Of a DNA stretch of 64,000 bases, positions 21,880 to 33,548 are shown one piece after another. The translations under genes and the position numbers were made by a program. Origin of the DNA: Dendrocalamus latiflorus (taxonomy: Eukaryota > Streptophyta > Magnoliopsida > Poales > Poaceae); contig CM029609.1 in NCBI GenBank assembly GCA_017311315.1, forward strand, positions 43,113,166 through 43,177,165, written 5' to 3'. Each line of letters starts with the position of its first letter. Positions within the stretch are counted from its first letter, which is position 1. The notes under the pieces are model-generated. The model saw nothing but the letters and a program-made list of their open reading frames with translations, made no database searches and had not been told where the DNA came from.

Positions 21880-22660
21880 ACCAGCAGTACTCGCCGAGTC
21901 AAATACCAGCAGCTTCACGCGATTCACGCCTTCCGGCCTTCACTTAATCCCAGCGACCCAGCGCACGCAGCCGCGGCCCGCAGAGCGTCCGCCGACTCCG
22001 CCCTCGCTCGCTCCCCGCTTCCAGCCTCCCGGCGACCCGGCCCTCCCCGCTTCCAGCCTCCCCGGCACCCCGGCGGCCGGCGCGACCCCACCTCCGGTCT
22101 CCCCTTCTCAGTCTGCGGCGTCGCGGGCTTCAAACGGCGCGGCCCTGCGCCCCCGCCTCTCTGGCTCCCCGCCTCGACGCCTCCAGCTCCGGCCTCCCTG
22201 CCTCCAGATCTCGTCATTGTCGGCCGTCGGCACCTCCCCAGCTCCCCGCCTCCAGATCTCGTCGTCGTCGCCTCGTCGGCACAGTGGACCTCCCCGCGAC
22301 CCCGCCTCGGCTTGAGCACGTCTGCACGGGTGGCATCGCGGGCTTCAAACCTTGAGCACGGGTGAGCACAATTGATTGGGGATTTGGGGGAACGGGGAAG
22401 GGAATGGATTGGAGATTTCAGATTTGGGGAATTTTTGGAAGGCCAACAGGGTACCATGTGACCGGTGGGGATGTGGGCGGTGGGCCGGTGGGCGGACCAC
22501 GGACGTGAATTGGGCCTGGCTTCGCAGCTGCTTCGGCCTTGCTTCTTCGGTTCTTGACTTCTTGTTCTTTCTTCACAGACTCACAGCTGCTCGCCGGGGG
22601 AGCCACGAGCCCAGGAAGAGGGGGTGTCGGTCAACCGGTGGAGGGTAGGCTTCAGCCTGA
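21880..22660 (+). other. GC-rich island with no recognised protein
   Basis: C-rich sequence with internal short repeats (CTCCCCGCTTCCAGCCTCC, CCTCCAGATCTCGTC, GCGGGCTTCAAAC each occur at least twice). It ends in CACGGGTGAGC near 22365, a possible splice donor. The 177-aa minus ORF is a product of the base composition. It could be the first exon of a lost gene or transposon. Confidence 0.3.
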
Positions 22661-22898
22661 TGAAGTCTACCCGGTGGATTCGTCACTGTCCCTATGGAGG
22701 CAATTGAGTCCATGAGAATTGTCCATGTGTCTGTGGTTGTGTTCTGTCTGTGTGGTTGAGTTTAACAAGTTTACTTCTTGTTGGTTGTTGCATTGTTATT
22801 TGTTAGGATTTATTTATATTTTAAAAAATATGGTATACTAGTGAACTAATAATACTGTATGTACCGTACGTACCGAATGATTTTATCGAAAATACCTA

Positions 22899-23078
22899 TC
22901 TGCTATAAGGGGCGGATCTAGCGGTGGGGCGGGGGGCTCGAGCCCCCCTACCGCTATCGGACCCTTGGAGCCTTACTAAATTTTTAGCTATAGATGTATA
23001 ATGTAGAAGGGGCTGAGGTCGAGCTGAAAGTACTTCAGCCCCTCTAAAAAATTTTCCTAGATCCGCCACTGTCTGCTA
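22899..23078. mobile_element. Short MITE with GGCGGATCTAG TIRs
   Basis: Element 22906-23071 (about 166 bp). The left end TAAGGGGCGGATCTAG and the reverse complement of the right end CAGTGGCGGATCTAG form TIRs. TCTGCTA flanks both sides (22899-22905, 23072-23078), with one further unequal base. Length and near-8-bp duplication suggest a hAT-type MITE. Confidence 0.8.
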
Positions 23079-23420
23079 CGCCCGCCGCCGGCTTATTCCC
23101 GCCGGCCGCCGGCGAACGCCTCCAGCCGCCGCTTCCAGGATTCCTCCTCTGCGGCGCGACCGAGCCCAGGGCTCTCCGTGCAGCCGCCGCCGGACCCTGC
23201 CAGGTCCGCGCCATCGTCGTGCGCGGCGGCGAGTTCTACTCTACTCTACCATCGCGTCTGCCTACCGTCCTGCAGCCCTCACCGGAGGTAAACGTCTCTT
23301 CCATTTCTAGCGCCGGCTCTGCGATTGCTACCGGTTACGTGTGCAAAAGTAACAAAGTAGATGAAAAAATCCGCTGTGGAAGGAGGCCTGAAAATAGTCT
23401 GAATACTCAAATTGGTTGAT
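23072..23420 (+). other. GC-rich exon-like block, paralogue of 8830-9160
   Basis: Same order of shared motifs as the block near RLK2, including CTCTCCGTGCAGCCGCCG, the splice-donor-like GAGGTAAACGTCTCT and the following TTACGTGTGCAAAAGTA. It lies on the opposite strand to RLK3, just past its 3' end. The duplicated unit therefore includes this block and not only the kinase gene. Confidence 0.5.
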
Positions 23421-23654
23421 CTTGTAGCTTGCAAAAGGGAAATGTGACAGCTCCTGTTCCTCAAAAAAGAGAGAGAAAAAGCGATAGCTCTGAGGAAGGG
23501 GGTTCCAACTTCCTCGTAGCGATCATGCCCGTATGTCAAGAATCCAATATAATGCCATGCACTTGACTTGGCAGAACAATTACAATTAGCCTAGGTAGCA
23601 AGGAGTTTTAAGAGAGCAGATTGTAGCACCATGGCATCTATAGGATGCCATGCA

Positions 23655-26600
23655 CTAATGGCTCGATGGTGCTCCTTCAATGGAGACACGGTAGTGAAAC
23701 TTGTCTCTTATTTCCAGCAACTCTCTCAGAGCATCGCCGATTTGCACACGATCTGTTGGCGTCTCCTCTGAACAGGAAATTCCAACGTGCAGAATCGAAG
23801 CGATGCAAGCAATTCTCATATCTCTAGTGCTGCTAGAGTTTGAGAAGCTTCCTTCTCCATCCTCTCTCACAGGCAGTAAGTTCGGGTCTATGACATTAGC
23901 CGCCCTGTTTGGCAATGCCATTTGAACATACTTGCAAAGGCCAAAGGCTTCTCCAAATTCACTGTCTGTTGGTCTTTTTCCAGTGAACATCTCCAGCAAT
24001 AGTATGCCATAGCTATAGACATCACCTTGGATTGAGACTTCGTTGCCAAGTCCATACTCTGAAACCAACAAAAAGCGAGTTGTTTGAAAAAGAACTGACG
24101 GGGCAACATTTTATGGGTATACTTTTTTATACATATTTTAGTTTTTTACATTCTAGGAGAAATGGGTTTAATTAAAAAGTGCTTATCTAAGTAAGTGAAA
24201 ACCCAAGAAAGCCAACTTATATTTTGATTGAAGCCTACTGATCTAAGTGAGTTTCACTGTTTGTTCTGGGATATATTAGAAAAGAATAACGAGCTATAGC
24301 AACTAGAAGCTCACCTGGAGCGGCATAACCAATTGTGCCTCTCATTGATGCCCAACCACTTGATATCTCTAAGTCTTGACGTAGAAATCTTGCAAGCCCA
24401 AAATCGCCAACATGAGCAACCATGTCACTGTCGAGGAGAACATTGCTTGGCTTAAGATCACAGTGAATAATTGGCGATGGCTTATGTTTGTGAAGATATT
24501 CGAGTGAGCACGCCACATCAATTGCAATTTGCAGTCTCACATGGAGATCTAGTGCCTTGTGTTCACCATCTTCCAGGAGATGGTGGTGTAGCCATTTGTC
24601 TAAATTTCCATTTGGTAGGAACTCATATATAAGGGCCTTGAAATCATGGCCTTGAAAATCAATACTTGAGCATATGGTCAATATCTTCACAAGGTTCCTA
24701 TGCCGAACGCATCTCAAAGTCTCGCATTCTGCCACAAAACTTTGAGATGCACCGCGTCGTGTGAGGTTGAGCACCTTCACAGCGATGACTACCTGCCGGT
24801 CATTGCTCCTCAGTGTTCCCTTGTAGACTGAGCCAAAGCTTCCTGCTCCAATGAGGTTCTCAGAAGCAAAACCATTTGTTGCATTGACCAATTCAACATA
24901 AGAAACCCTCGGATGTTGCTCGTTGATGAGTGATATTTGCATGTTTGCTTTCATCTTCATGCTTCTATGGTAGAATGTGAACAGTGCAAATACTAATGTG
25001 ATAAACAGGACTGCACTGCATACTGAGATTATTATGACAAGTTTATGAGATGGCTTCTTGGTGGTGTGGTTGAAGCAGGCTTGTAATTTGAGTTGAGGGA
25101 TGCCACCACACAGGTCATCATTTCCGGTAATAGATATTTCAGTTGCATTGAGGAATACCCCATCTTCTGGAACTGGACCTTCAAATTTGTTGAATGAGAG
25201 ATTTAAAGAAGAAAGGCCTCTCAAACTCCCAAGAAATTCAGGGATGCCTCCGGATAAATTATTGTGGCAAAGGTCAAGCACCGTGAGGCCCTTCAGTTTT
25301 CCTAGTGATGGTGGAATTGCCCCTTGGAGGATGTTTCCTGATATATTGAGATACTCTAAGCTTTGACAATCACCAGTGGAGGTAGGAATCTCTCCAGAAA
25401 TTCTATTTCCAGACAAATCAAGTGCTGCAAGATTTTTGAGATTACCCACCTCAGAAGGCAGACTCCCAGTTAATAAATTATGACTGATGTGCATGGAGTC
25501 AGACAAAGTAGAGATGAGGAAAATTTCTTTTGGTATTGGACCAGTAAGACTGTTGTATGAGAGATCCAATCGTTGTAAAGGACAATTGTTAATGCTGGAA
25601 GGTATGATGCCACCAAATGCATTTCCTTGTAGAGCAAGTATTGCTAGTTTTGTAAGATTGCCAAGAGCTGAAGGGATGGGTCCTGACAAATTATTATTTG
25701 ACAGATATAATCCATTCAAATTTTTGATTTTGCCAAGAGAGAGTGGAATAGTGCCCTGAAGAAGATTATTGTCCATGTCAAACAATTCCAAATTTACCAG
25801 GTTTCCAATTCCCTCTGGTATTATTCCAGTTATATTGTTCGATTCCATGACAAAATACTTCAAATGCATGGAGCGATTGCCAATTGAATTTGGTAGCACA
25901 CCTTGAAGATTGTTATGACCAATATCTAGTGACCGCAAATTACTGCAGTTGGTCAGACTAGACAAGAAAACCCAATCAGCTTCATCTGTTGCTTTAAGAT
26001 GATTCAAAGAAAAAGACACCATAGTCAAGTTCTTTTGGAGAGCCCCCAAACATGGAGGGATGGTTCCTGAAAAGAAATTGTTAGATATTTCAATGATTTG
26101 GAGCATGGAGTTATTGCACAGGGATGGGGGAATTATGCCATCAAATCTGTTGAAACCTAAATATATATATTGCAGTTTTGGAAGCTTGTTGCCCATGTCA
26201 GGAGGAAAAGACCCCGTCAGGAAGTTACTTTGTGTGTTAAGAACTTTGAGAGAGGAGAGATTAAACACTGATGGGTGTAATTCACCTTCTAGTTTATTAT
26301 TGTCTAGATCAAGGAATGTAAGCAAACCAAGATTTCCCAATGATTCTGGGATTTGACCCACTAGACGATTTCTCCCGAGGTCTAGATATGTTAGCGAAGA
26401 GAGGTTTCCTAACCAAGGAGGGATGGCTCCTTCAAGGTTGTTTTGTCCCAATGTAAGTTGTTTGAGAGATGAGAGCCCTTGTAGTGGTGGGATGCTTCCT
26501 GTCAGGTTAGCTGACACGATGTTGAGAAGGATCAACGCCGAGAGGTTTCCGAGCGAAGCTGGGATGGATCCTGAGAACTGATTGGTATCAAGAAAAAGCA

Positions 26601-27303
26601 TCTCGAGGTTGACAAGGTTGCCTATCTCTTGAGGGATTTCTCCTGTAAGGTTGTTAACCTCCACGCTGAGAAACTTCAGATTCATCAGGCCTCCAATAGT
26701 GGAAGGGATGCTTCCTGTAAGTCTATTCAGGCCTAGACTGAGCTGTTCGAGATTACGCAGTGAGCCAAACTCGCTTGGTATTTGGCCCTGCAGCTTGTTA
26801 CCATACAGAAAAATGTTGACAAGGTGGCTGCAGTTTGATAGTGACGGCGGAACCTGTCCCCCGATAGAGTTGTAGCTGAGGTCCAGAGTTTGGAGATCAT
26901 GGAGATAACCGAGCTCTGATGGCACGGTTCCACGGAAGCGATTCGATGGCAGGAGCAGCTGCCTCAGGTAAGTGAGGTTACCTAGTGCGGGGCTCATCTT
27001 GCCGCGAAGGTTGAGCTGGGTGAGGTCCAGAACAACGACACGGCCACGACGGCGTCCACTCAGGCCGCACGTCACGCCGTGCCATTGGCACATCGGGACG
27101 GATCGGTTGCCCCATGAAGCCAGAGCCAGCGGATCGCTCCTCAGAAGCGACCTGAACGACATGAGTGCGTGGTGGTCGATGAGGGTGCTACCCGTGGAGC
27201 TTTCAGGAATGGACAGTGAGGCCGGCACCGTGGAACTGGCTAAACATGTGAGGAAGATGAGTGCAAGCAAGAGCAACTCATGGAGTGGTACCATTGCTGC
27301 CAA
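23655..27303 (-). CDS. LRR-XII receptor-like kinase (RLK3), two exons
   Basis: Membrane receptor kinase of the Xa21/FLS2/EFR-type LRR-XII family. Exon 1 is 27303-24315 and exon 2 is 24058-23655, stop TAG; the 256-bp intron splits the APE motif exactly as in RLK1. Length is 1130 aa. In order: signal peptide (HELLLLALIFLTCLASS), LRRNT with HHALMSFRSLL and MCQWHGVTC, about two dozen LRRs, paired-Cys cap (DLCGGIPQLKLQAC), transmembrane segment about 755-777, kinase with GAGSFGSVYKG, AVK lysine about 843, HCDLKP (non-RD) about 947 and GDFG about 967. A second in-frame Met (residue 4) could also start. No break was found. A TATA box lies about 90 bp upstream. Confidence 0.94.
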
Positions 27304-27387
27304 TGGTGATTCGTTGGAGAGGCTGGTCGTTTGTGCTTGTTTTTCTACTGTTAGCTTAAGCTACGCAACCAGAGGCCGGTTCCTCTG

Positions 27388-27396
27388 AATATATAG
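27388..27396 (-). promoter_or_regulatory. TATA box of RLK3
   Basis: CTATATATT on the minus strand, about 85-93 bp upstream of the RLK3 start codon, leaving room for a short 5' UTR. Confidence 0.6.
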
Positions 27397-27419
27397 CTGG
27401 AGGCAGCACCTGGTAATGG

Positions 27420-29608
27420 AATTAAATTAGTCACCAAAGTGCATAATTTCCTAACAGCACTGAGCCACTGGGTTTAGTTTAAGTATTCAGTGATCAGTTG
27501 CAACATGCAATTGCCTGGCGGCTTGGACTCGTGTTTTGTAATTTTGTTCCCATGTAGCTTGGTCAATCGGATCGTCTTTATGCACTCATCTTTAATAAAC
27601 GTGGAAATCGAATAAACTGATTTGCTTTTCAGTTCAAATAGTCCAGTTTTAAACATCTTGAAGGATAATGGGAGAAGGTTCAGAATAATATTGTGATGAA
27701 TTATTATAAGTTTTATGGAGGATGAAGTGTTTTTGTAAAGATCGCATTTCTTCGTGACTTACGTGTTGTCTTTTAGGGGCGGCGTTTTAGACTCTTAGTT
27801 TACATGGCATGATGTAGGGTTTATGATTTTAGCTTTGTAGGTTTTATTATAAAGCTTTCGTTTCTTTAATGGTGAGAAGGTTTCATTTTTAGTCTATCTT
27901 AATTTGTTTAGGATAAAAAGTTTTGTTGTTTTTGTTACGTGTTGTCTTTTCCTTTTAATTTCGGGTACATGATCCAGTTCTAACTAATTCTTGCTGATTT
28001 CTTCCCAGGAAAGAGAAGAGATACCCGAAAGGAAGACACGGTTGCTCTAAAGACTAAAGGTGCTTTTCGAAAAGGGGGTCTTTTTTCTATGAATGTGAAG
28101 CCTACCTTTGGAAAAAGTTCACTGTGAAGGTGCTTAGCTGAACAGTATGCATGAAGATTCTTTTCAGCCCTTCTCGTGATTTAGCCAGTCAAAAACCAAT
28201 GAACTGGTCACCACCATATGGTGTGCTTTCCACGGGAGTCTTATCGGATTTCCATTTTTGTCTTGGCTCAAGTCTGCCAATCAGGAAGCCTTCACAACTA
28301 TGTTGACGAGCCGCTTACTATGTGTATTTCTTGAGGTTTTCTTGTGGATCAGTATGTTGTTCATTAAAACAACAGTGTTTCAACTAGAAAAGTATGTTTC
28401 ATATGCAAAAAGTATTTTGTTTGAACAGAACTTACCATCCTCTAGCTATTTAAATGTTCTACCCATTAAGTTGACACACGACTTACTGGGTCAGAATTTT
28501 GTGAAACAAACCATATGCTACAATCCAATAACTTTGCACATATGGGTGTAAAATAATTTTGAACCGACCAGGAACTGATTAGGTATGGCAATAGGGCGAG
28601 GATAATGCTGGAAATTCCTCCCTTTCTCGTCCCTGTCTAGTGATGTGTGGGATACTTGGCTCGTGTCCTTGTCCCCCAATTGGGATTTCTGAAGGATAGA
28701 ATGTTCCAACATGTGCATTGATTAGAAATTGATTAGAATGCGATGAATTCATCATTGGAGCTTTGGAAGGATGCTTCCTTGCCGACTTCTAATGGGGCTC
28801 TCAGCCTCTTGCTGTCAAAATTCCAAGACCAACTTGACAATTTGCTGGATGCTTCTCTGGTTCTGAGTGCAACAGTGTAGGGACAAGCGAGGATGGAAAG
28901 AGGACCAATTGCGGAATTGGCCTCATGAATCCATTTTAGGCTTTTGCCACGCGGTTTCGTCAGTGTTCTTCTGTGGAAGCCGCCGGCGCACTCTCCCCTT
29001 GGCGGCTTGGCCCATTGCATTGCAACTTGTGGGAATTCGTCCAAAATTATTGGCATTTGGCACAGGTCGTCACATTTATCTGCCTAACTTCTTAGAAGAG
29101 TTCCGCGTCATTCAATTTCGTAACTAACTAGCGGCGCTTTCTGGTAGCCTATTCCGAAAGATCAAGGACATGTATGGAACGCTGGAATTTCTTTTTTTTT
29201 ATTAGTAAGCCAAAGGAAGAACTAATTAATTAAACAAATAGGACTAGTTTCCTGGTATTTACATATAAGCCCTTCACTATTGGCCTTATCCTTTTTTTTG
29301 TCTTTTGGATTTGTCTTTTTCGAAAGCCGAAATAAATAAGATGGCTTATCCAAGCGGCCTCTCAAAGTCTAAAAGGACTTCCGAGTTTAAAACTGTGTAC
29401 GTCATCCACGTCAATGTCTCTGTTGTCTTGAAAAACACAAACAAAATCTATCAGCCACTGCCTAAAACAACAGGCAATCAGCATTAGCAGTTGGCAGGAG
29501 CAAACATATCTCTGTCCCGATAGCACGGGGCGGCAGTCCGGGATCAGCCATTGACAGGGAAAACATCAGCCAGTGACCGGTGTTAAGCAGAGTCATAACC
29601 CTTCTCTG
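27420..29608. other. Intergenic, no gene recognised
   Basis: AT-rich sequence with short ORFs. The 107-aa minus ORF at 29056-28733 has a protein-like texture but no domain I recognise; it might be a decayed transposon piece. Nothing else is supportable. Confidence 0.4.
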
Positions 29609-29851
29609 TGTTAGGAAACTGGGCCCACGGCCAGAGTCCTGACATATTTGGGCACCCCACCGTAGGCTATAAATAGGGACATATACCCCCTCATTATGTA
29701 CACCTGATGCAATCTAAAGCAATAAAGAAAGACCAGGAGTTCTCTCTACCTCTCTGTGTTCAATCTATTGTTTTGTGATTCTGTGATTGATTCGTTCTTG
29801 TTCTAATCACATGAATCGATCGGACTGGTCGCCAGGGACGGTTCCTCAACA
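29609..29851 (+). repeat. 5' LTR of copia copy A
   Basis: 243 bp from TGTTAGG to CTCAACA. The order GGCACCCCACCG, TATAAATAGGGA, AATAAAGAAAGACCAGGAG, CAATCTATT and ATCGATCGGACT matches the LTR of copy B at 54812-55059. Confidence 0.88.
29668..29675 (+). promoter_or_regulatory. TATA box in LTR of copy A
   Basis: TATAAATA, conserved in copy B, with the AATAAA-type signal about 50 bp downstream, the usual layout of a short copia LTR. Confidence 0.7.
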
Positions 29852-29866
29852 CGTTATCAGCACGAC
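29852..29866 (+). other. PBS-like site of copy A
   Basis: CGTTATCAGCACGAC directly follows the LTR end. It contains TATCAG, as in initiator-Met-type primer sites of many copia elements, but is not the standard TGGTATCAGAGC. Confidence 0.6.
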
Positions 29867-30269
29867 TTCGCTCCGGTGAACGAGGTAATCATCGAAGCAC
29901 AGATTGAACTTTCTATATCGCTTTTGAATCTGTATTTTCTTTTCGCGTTCTAGATTGAAATTCTACGGTGCAAATCCGCCCTAATCTAACGCGAGCAGAC
30001 TTGAAGTCGCCGACACAATGCCGATCGGTAGATTGTGAAACAGGGTAGATGTTGATTGCACTGTAGAACGATGCAAATCCACCCTAAATCTCCCGCGAGC
30101 ATATCCAAAATCGCCGGCACAATGTCGATCGATAGATCATGAAAAGGGGTAGATGATGATTGCATCGTAGATTGGAATCGAAGAATATATGCATTGGCTT
30201 GTTTCTGGTTACTGCATGAAAAAGAAAATATTGCATCGTTCTATTTCTCTGCATAGCCATCGCATTAAA

Positions 30270-30975
30270 AAAAAGAAGGGGGGATTTTGGCACGGGCGGC
30301 CCTGCATGGCCGCCACAGACCCGGCCGGAAGCCGCCGTCGCCGGCCATCTTGGCACCACCGTCCTGTGCGCACCATCCGTCGCCTCTCGGCCCGCAGCCG
30401 AGGAGACGCCAACGCTGGGTGCCGCATCCGAACCGCAGCACCGTGCCCGCATGCACGCGCACCACCGAAGGCCGCCGGCCACCCACGCTAGCTTGGGCCA
30501 GATGAGCCGCCGCATCGGCCCCGCCACGTCCGAAGCCGGCCTTCCCGTGCGCACCGCCGCCCTCGAGCTCGCCGCCCGTAGCCGCCGGCGCCTTGTCTCC
30601 CGCGCCCGCACGCGCGCTCCTTGCGCCGCTGACCAGCCCGAAGCCGGCCCTTCCCCGAGGCGTCCGCACCCGCAAGCCGGCGAAGCACCACCGGCCGCCG
30701 GCTCGAAGCCGTGCCGTTCGGCTTCCCCGCATGGCACCGCCGCCCCCCGGCTCCACCTGCCCGTGCATTAGCTCGCTCAGGAGCTCCGCCGCCTTGTGCC
30801 CACACCGCCGCACCGGCTCCCTTTGCCTCGGCCCCACCGCCGCCTGCGTGCGGCCGCCACCGCCTCGGCCTGCCGCACCCGGCCAGCAGCCGCACCCGGC
30901 CCGCCACCTCCCGAACCGCGCGCACGGGCGCTTGACCTCCCGCCGCCGCCGCATTTGCATGTGAGGGGAGGGGAA
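30270..30975 (+). other. GC-rich leader block inside copia copy A
   Basis: About 700 bp, very rich in GCC/CCG, inside an otherwise AT-rich element, between PBS and gag. Overlapping long ORFs occur in several frames on both strands, which is expected from the composition. None shows a domain. It may be captured host DNA; copy B does not reach this far, so this cannot be tested here. Confidence 0.5.
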
Positions 30976-31651
30976 ACCCTAGATCCCCTTCCTCCACTGG
31001 TTTTGCCAGCTGTGTGGGCCTTATGGGTCGGGGGGTGCGGGCTAAAATGGGTCGGATAAAAGAAAAAATGGGGGGGGGGATGGCCCGGCCGGTGGGGGGG
31101 TGCTGGCTGTTTTGCGAAAAAGCCCTCCGGCTCTCGATGAATTACTATTCGGCCCTTAATTGTTCAATTTAAGTCCTGATTTTTGCAGAGAGGCATCGAT
31201 AATTCCAAAAATTACCGATAGGTCCTCGGATTAACATATGGGTCCAGAAATTTGCAGAAAACCCCTCTATAAATCAGGAAATTACGCGAATTTTTCTCTG
31301 AATTGAAATTTTGCGTAAAAACCCTCTGGAATTGCAGAATTTGCTGAAATTTCATATTTTAGCATAAAAGGGCCTCAGGAATCCGAATTTTGCATTATTT
31401 TTAGCATTTGAAGCTTATTTATTTATGCCATTATTATTCTCTGTATTTTCTGTATTTATTTACTATTTTGGTTAATCGTAATTGCTGAAAATTGCTTTTA
31501 ATCACTGAATTTAGCAGTAAAATTATAGAAATTGCACAGAAAATTATGAAACATTATGGGAACCTATTGTACCACTTTATTTACCAGTAGTAAATTTTCT
31601 ATGCATGTTTACCTGCAGTAAACTTATTTTATTTCGTTCATACACATGTAG

Positions 31652-32704
31652 ATGACTGGAATTTCGAACCGGGAGTTCGAGGAGCTGGCCCAGAATGGCC
31701 AAAACTATCTGACATGGGCATCCGATGTCGAGATTGTGCTTGGGGGCCGGAAGCTCAACGCAGCTATTGGATTAAGCGGACAGAAAGACGCCCGACCCAC
31801 ACATGAAGAAAATGCTCAGGCACTTCATTTTCTCAGGCACCACCTCTGCCCGACTCTCAAGAATGAGTATATGGCGGAAAGAAACGTGCTAGCACTCTGG
31901 ACCGCACTCAAGAAGAGGTTTGAGAGGCTCAAGTACACCATTCTTCCTCAAGCAGAGCAGGGGTGGATTAGACTGAGGTTTACCGACTTTAAAACGGTCG
32001 GGGAGTACAATTCTGCCTTGCACAGGATTTGTACTAATCTTCAACTCTGTGGCAAGTAGATCACAGATGAGCAGAAGATCGAGAAGACCCTGTCCACATT
32101 TCACCCCAGTGATGTACAAACTGCCCGCAACTATCGTCAAGACGGCTACAAGGAGTACGCCGAATTGATTGATATGATGCAGGTGGCAGAGGCTCAGGAC
32201 GAACTTCTCCGCACGAATTACGTCTCTCAGCCACCAGGCAGCTCCGCTGGCCGTGAAGCCAACGCTAGCAGCTTCAAGGTGCGAAAGCCCTTGATGAAGA
32301 GAAGGGAGAAGAAGGGTAAGATCATTACCCAGAAAGGCAAGTCAGATGTTCCAAACGACAAAAAGGCTAAGAAGAGTGGCAAGACCTATGGCCAGCAGAA
32401 CCAAGGTTGCTACAAGTGTGGCAAATGGGGGCATTGGTCGCGGATATGCAAAGAACCGCAACATGTCATTGATGCCCATCAAGCTCAAAAGAAGAATTAC
32501 AAAGGGCAACCTGAAGCCCACTTTGCAGCTGTTGAGGGGGAGCAGCCTGAGCAGCTGCCGGAGATGATGGAGGTTGAGTCCATCCCGGCAGCAGCACCCC
32601 CTTACGACTTAGAGGCAGCCACCGCCATGATCTCTCTTGAAGAGAATGTCACTGCTGAGAAAATAGCCGAAGAAGTTGATGATTTTTTAGTTGATTCCGT
32701 TTGA
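31652..32704 (+). pseudogene. gag of copia copy A (UBN2 type), broken
   Basis: Residues 1-135 encode a UBN2-type gag head ending at a TAG stop (32057-32059). The same frame continues with ITDEQKIEKTL and reaches 32704. A single CCHC zinc knuckle, CYKCGKWGHWSRIC, lies near 32410-32451. Apart from the one stop the frame is open. Confidence 0.85.
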
Positions 32705-32908
32705 TGCACAGAATGCATAAGACGTTAATTGTCATTTATTTTGTGTTAAATGGACAAGTTTAGAACTTGCATGGTTGGTGCTTTAGGATTTGTTTCCTCA
32801 TAATGGTTGGATGATTTTGGAATAAAACATTCATTTATTCAATTTATAATGGCATTATATGTTCTGATATTGGCGTATTTTATTTATGTGTTGAATGCCT
32901 TCTAATAC

Positions 32909-33403
32909 ATGTTAATTAAATACGCTATATTAGAACACGTGTGGCGCCCTATGGAGGAAGTATGCCTTGCTGACAGCGGCACAACGAATACCATCTTAAG
33001 AGAGATAAAGTATTTTCAGTCGATCCGTAAGAGCACCGGCAGCCTTACGACAATCGCCGGAAGCGATGCATGTATAATCAGTTCCGGAAGAGCCACAATT
33101 ATACTTCCAATGGGCACAACTTTGGTCATTGAAGAAGCCTTATTGTACCCAGAATCGACTAGAACTCTCCTAAGTTTTAAGGATATTCGTGCCAATGGTT
33201 TCCACGTTGAGACTGACGAAGAGTACGGTAAGGAATACCTACTCGTCACAAAGCGCGAAGAGAATGGCAAAAGAATATTAGAAAAACTTTCTTCACTTGA
33301 AACTAGGCTATATTATACCAACATTAAGGCACCTGCAGCGTACACTGTTCTGAAGACAGTATTTAGAAGCTCTGAACTCTTCTGTCTCTGCATGACAGAT
33401 TAG
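32909..33403 (+). pseudogene. Protease and integrase head of copia copy A
   Basis: CLADSGTTNTIL carries the DSG aspartic-protease active site. The frame ends in the integrase zinc-binding head, near the HDRLGH equivalent, where a frame change occurs. Confidence 0.8.
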
Positions 33404-33548
33404 GCCACCCAAGTCTTATGATGATGAGAAACATAATAAACAACTCGCATGGGCATAATATTAATGTGAAGAATTTTTTGAATCATGAAGATTTTGTGTG
33501 CCCTGCATGTGCCACCGGGAAACTAATTCCTAGACCTCCACTCTGAAT

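Noticed and set aside
21924..22457. 177-aa minus ORF in a GC-rich island
   Set aside because: Low-complexity, no domain, no conserved partner in the window.
28733..29056. 107-aa minus ORF as a gene
   Set aside because: No start context, neighbour or domain supports it, although its composition is protein-like.
30084..30997. Long ORFs (up to 231 aa) on both strands in the copia A leader
   Set aside because: They overlap in several frames and follow from the high GC content. No domain seen.
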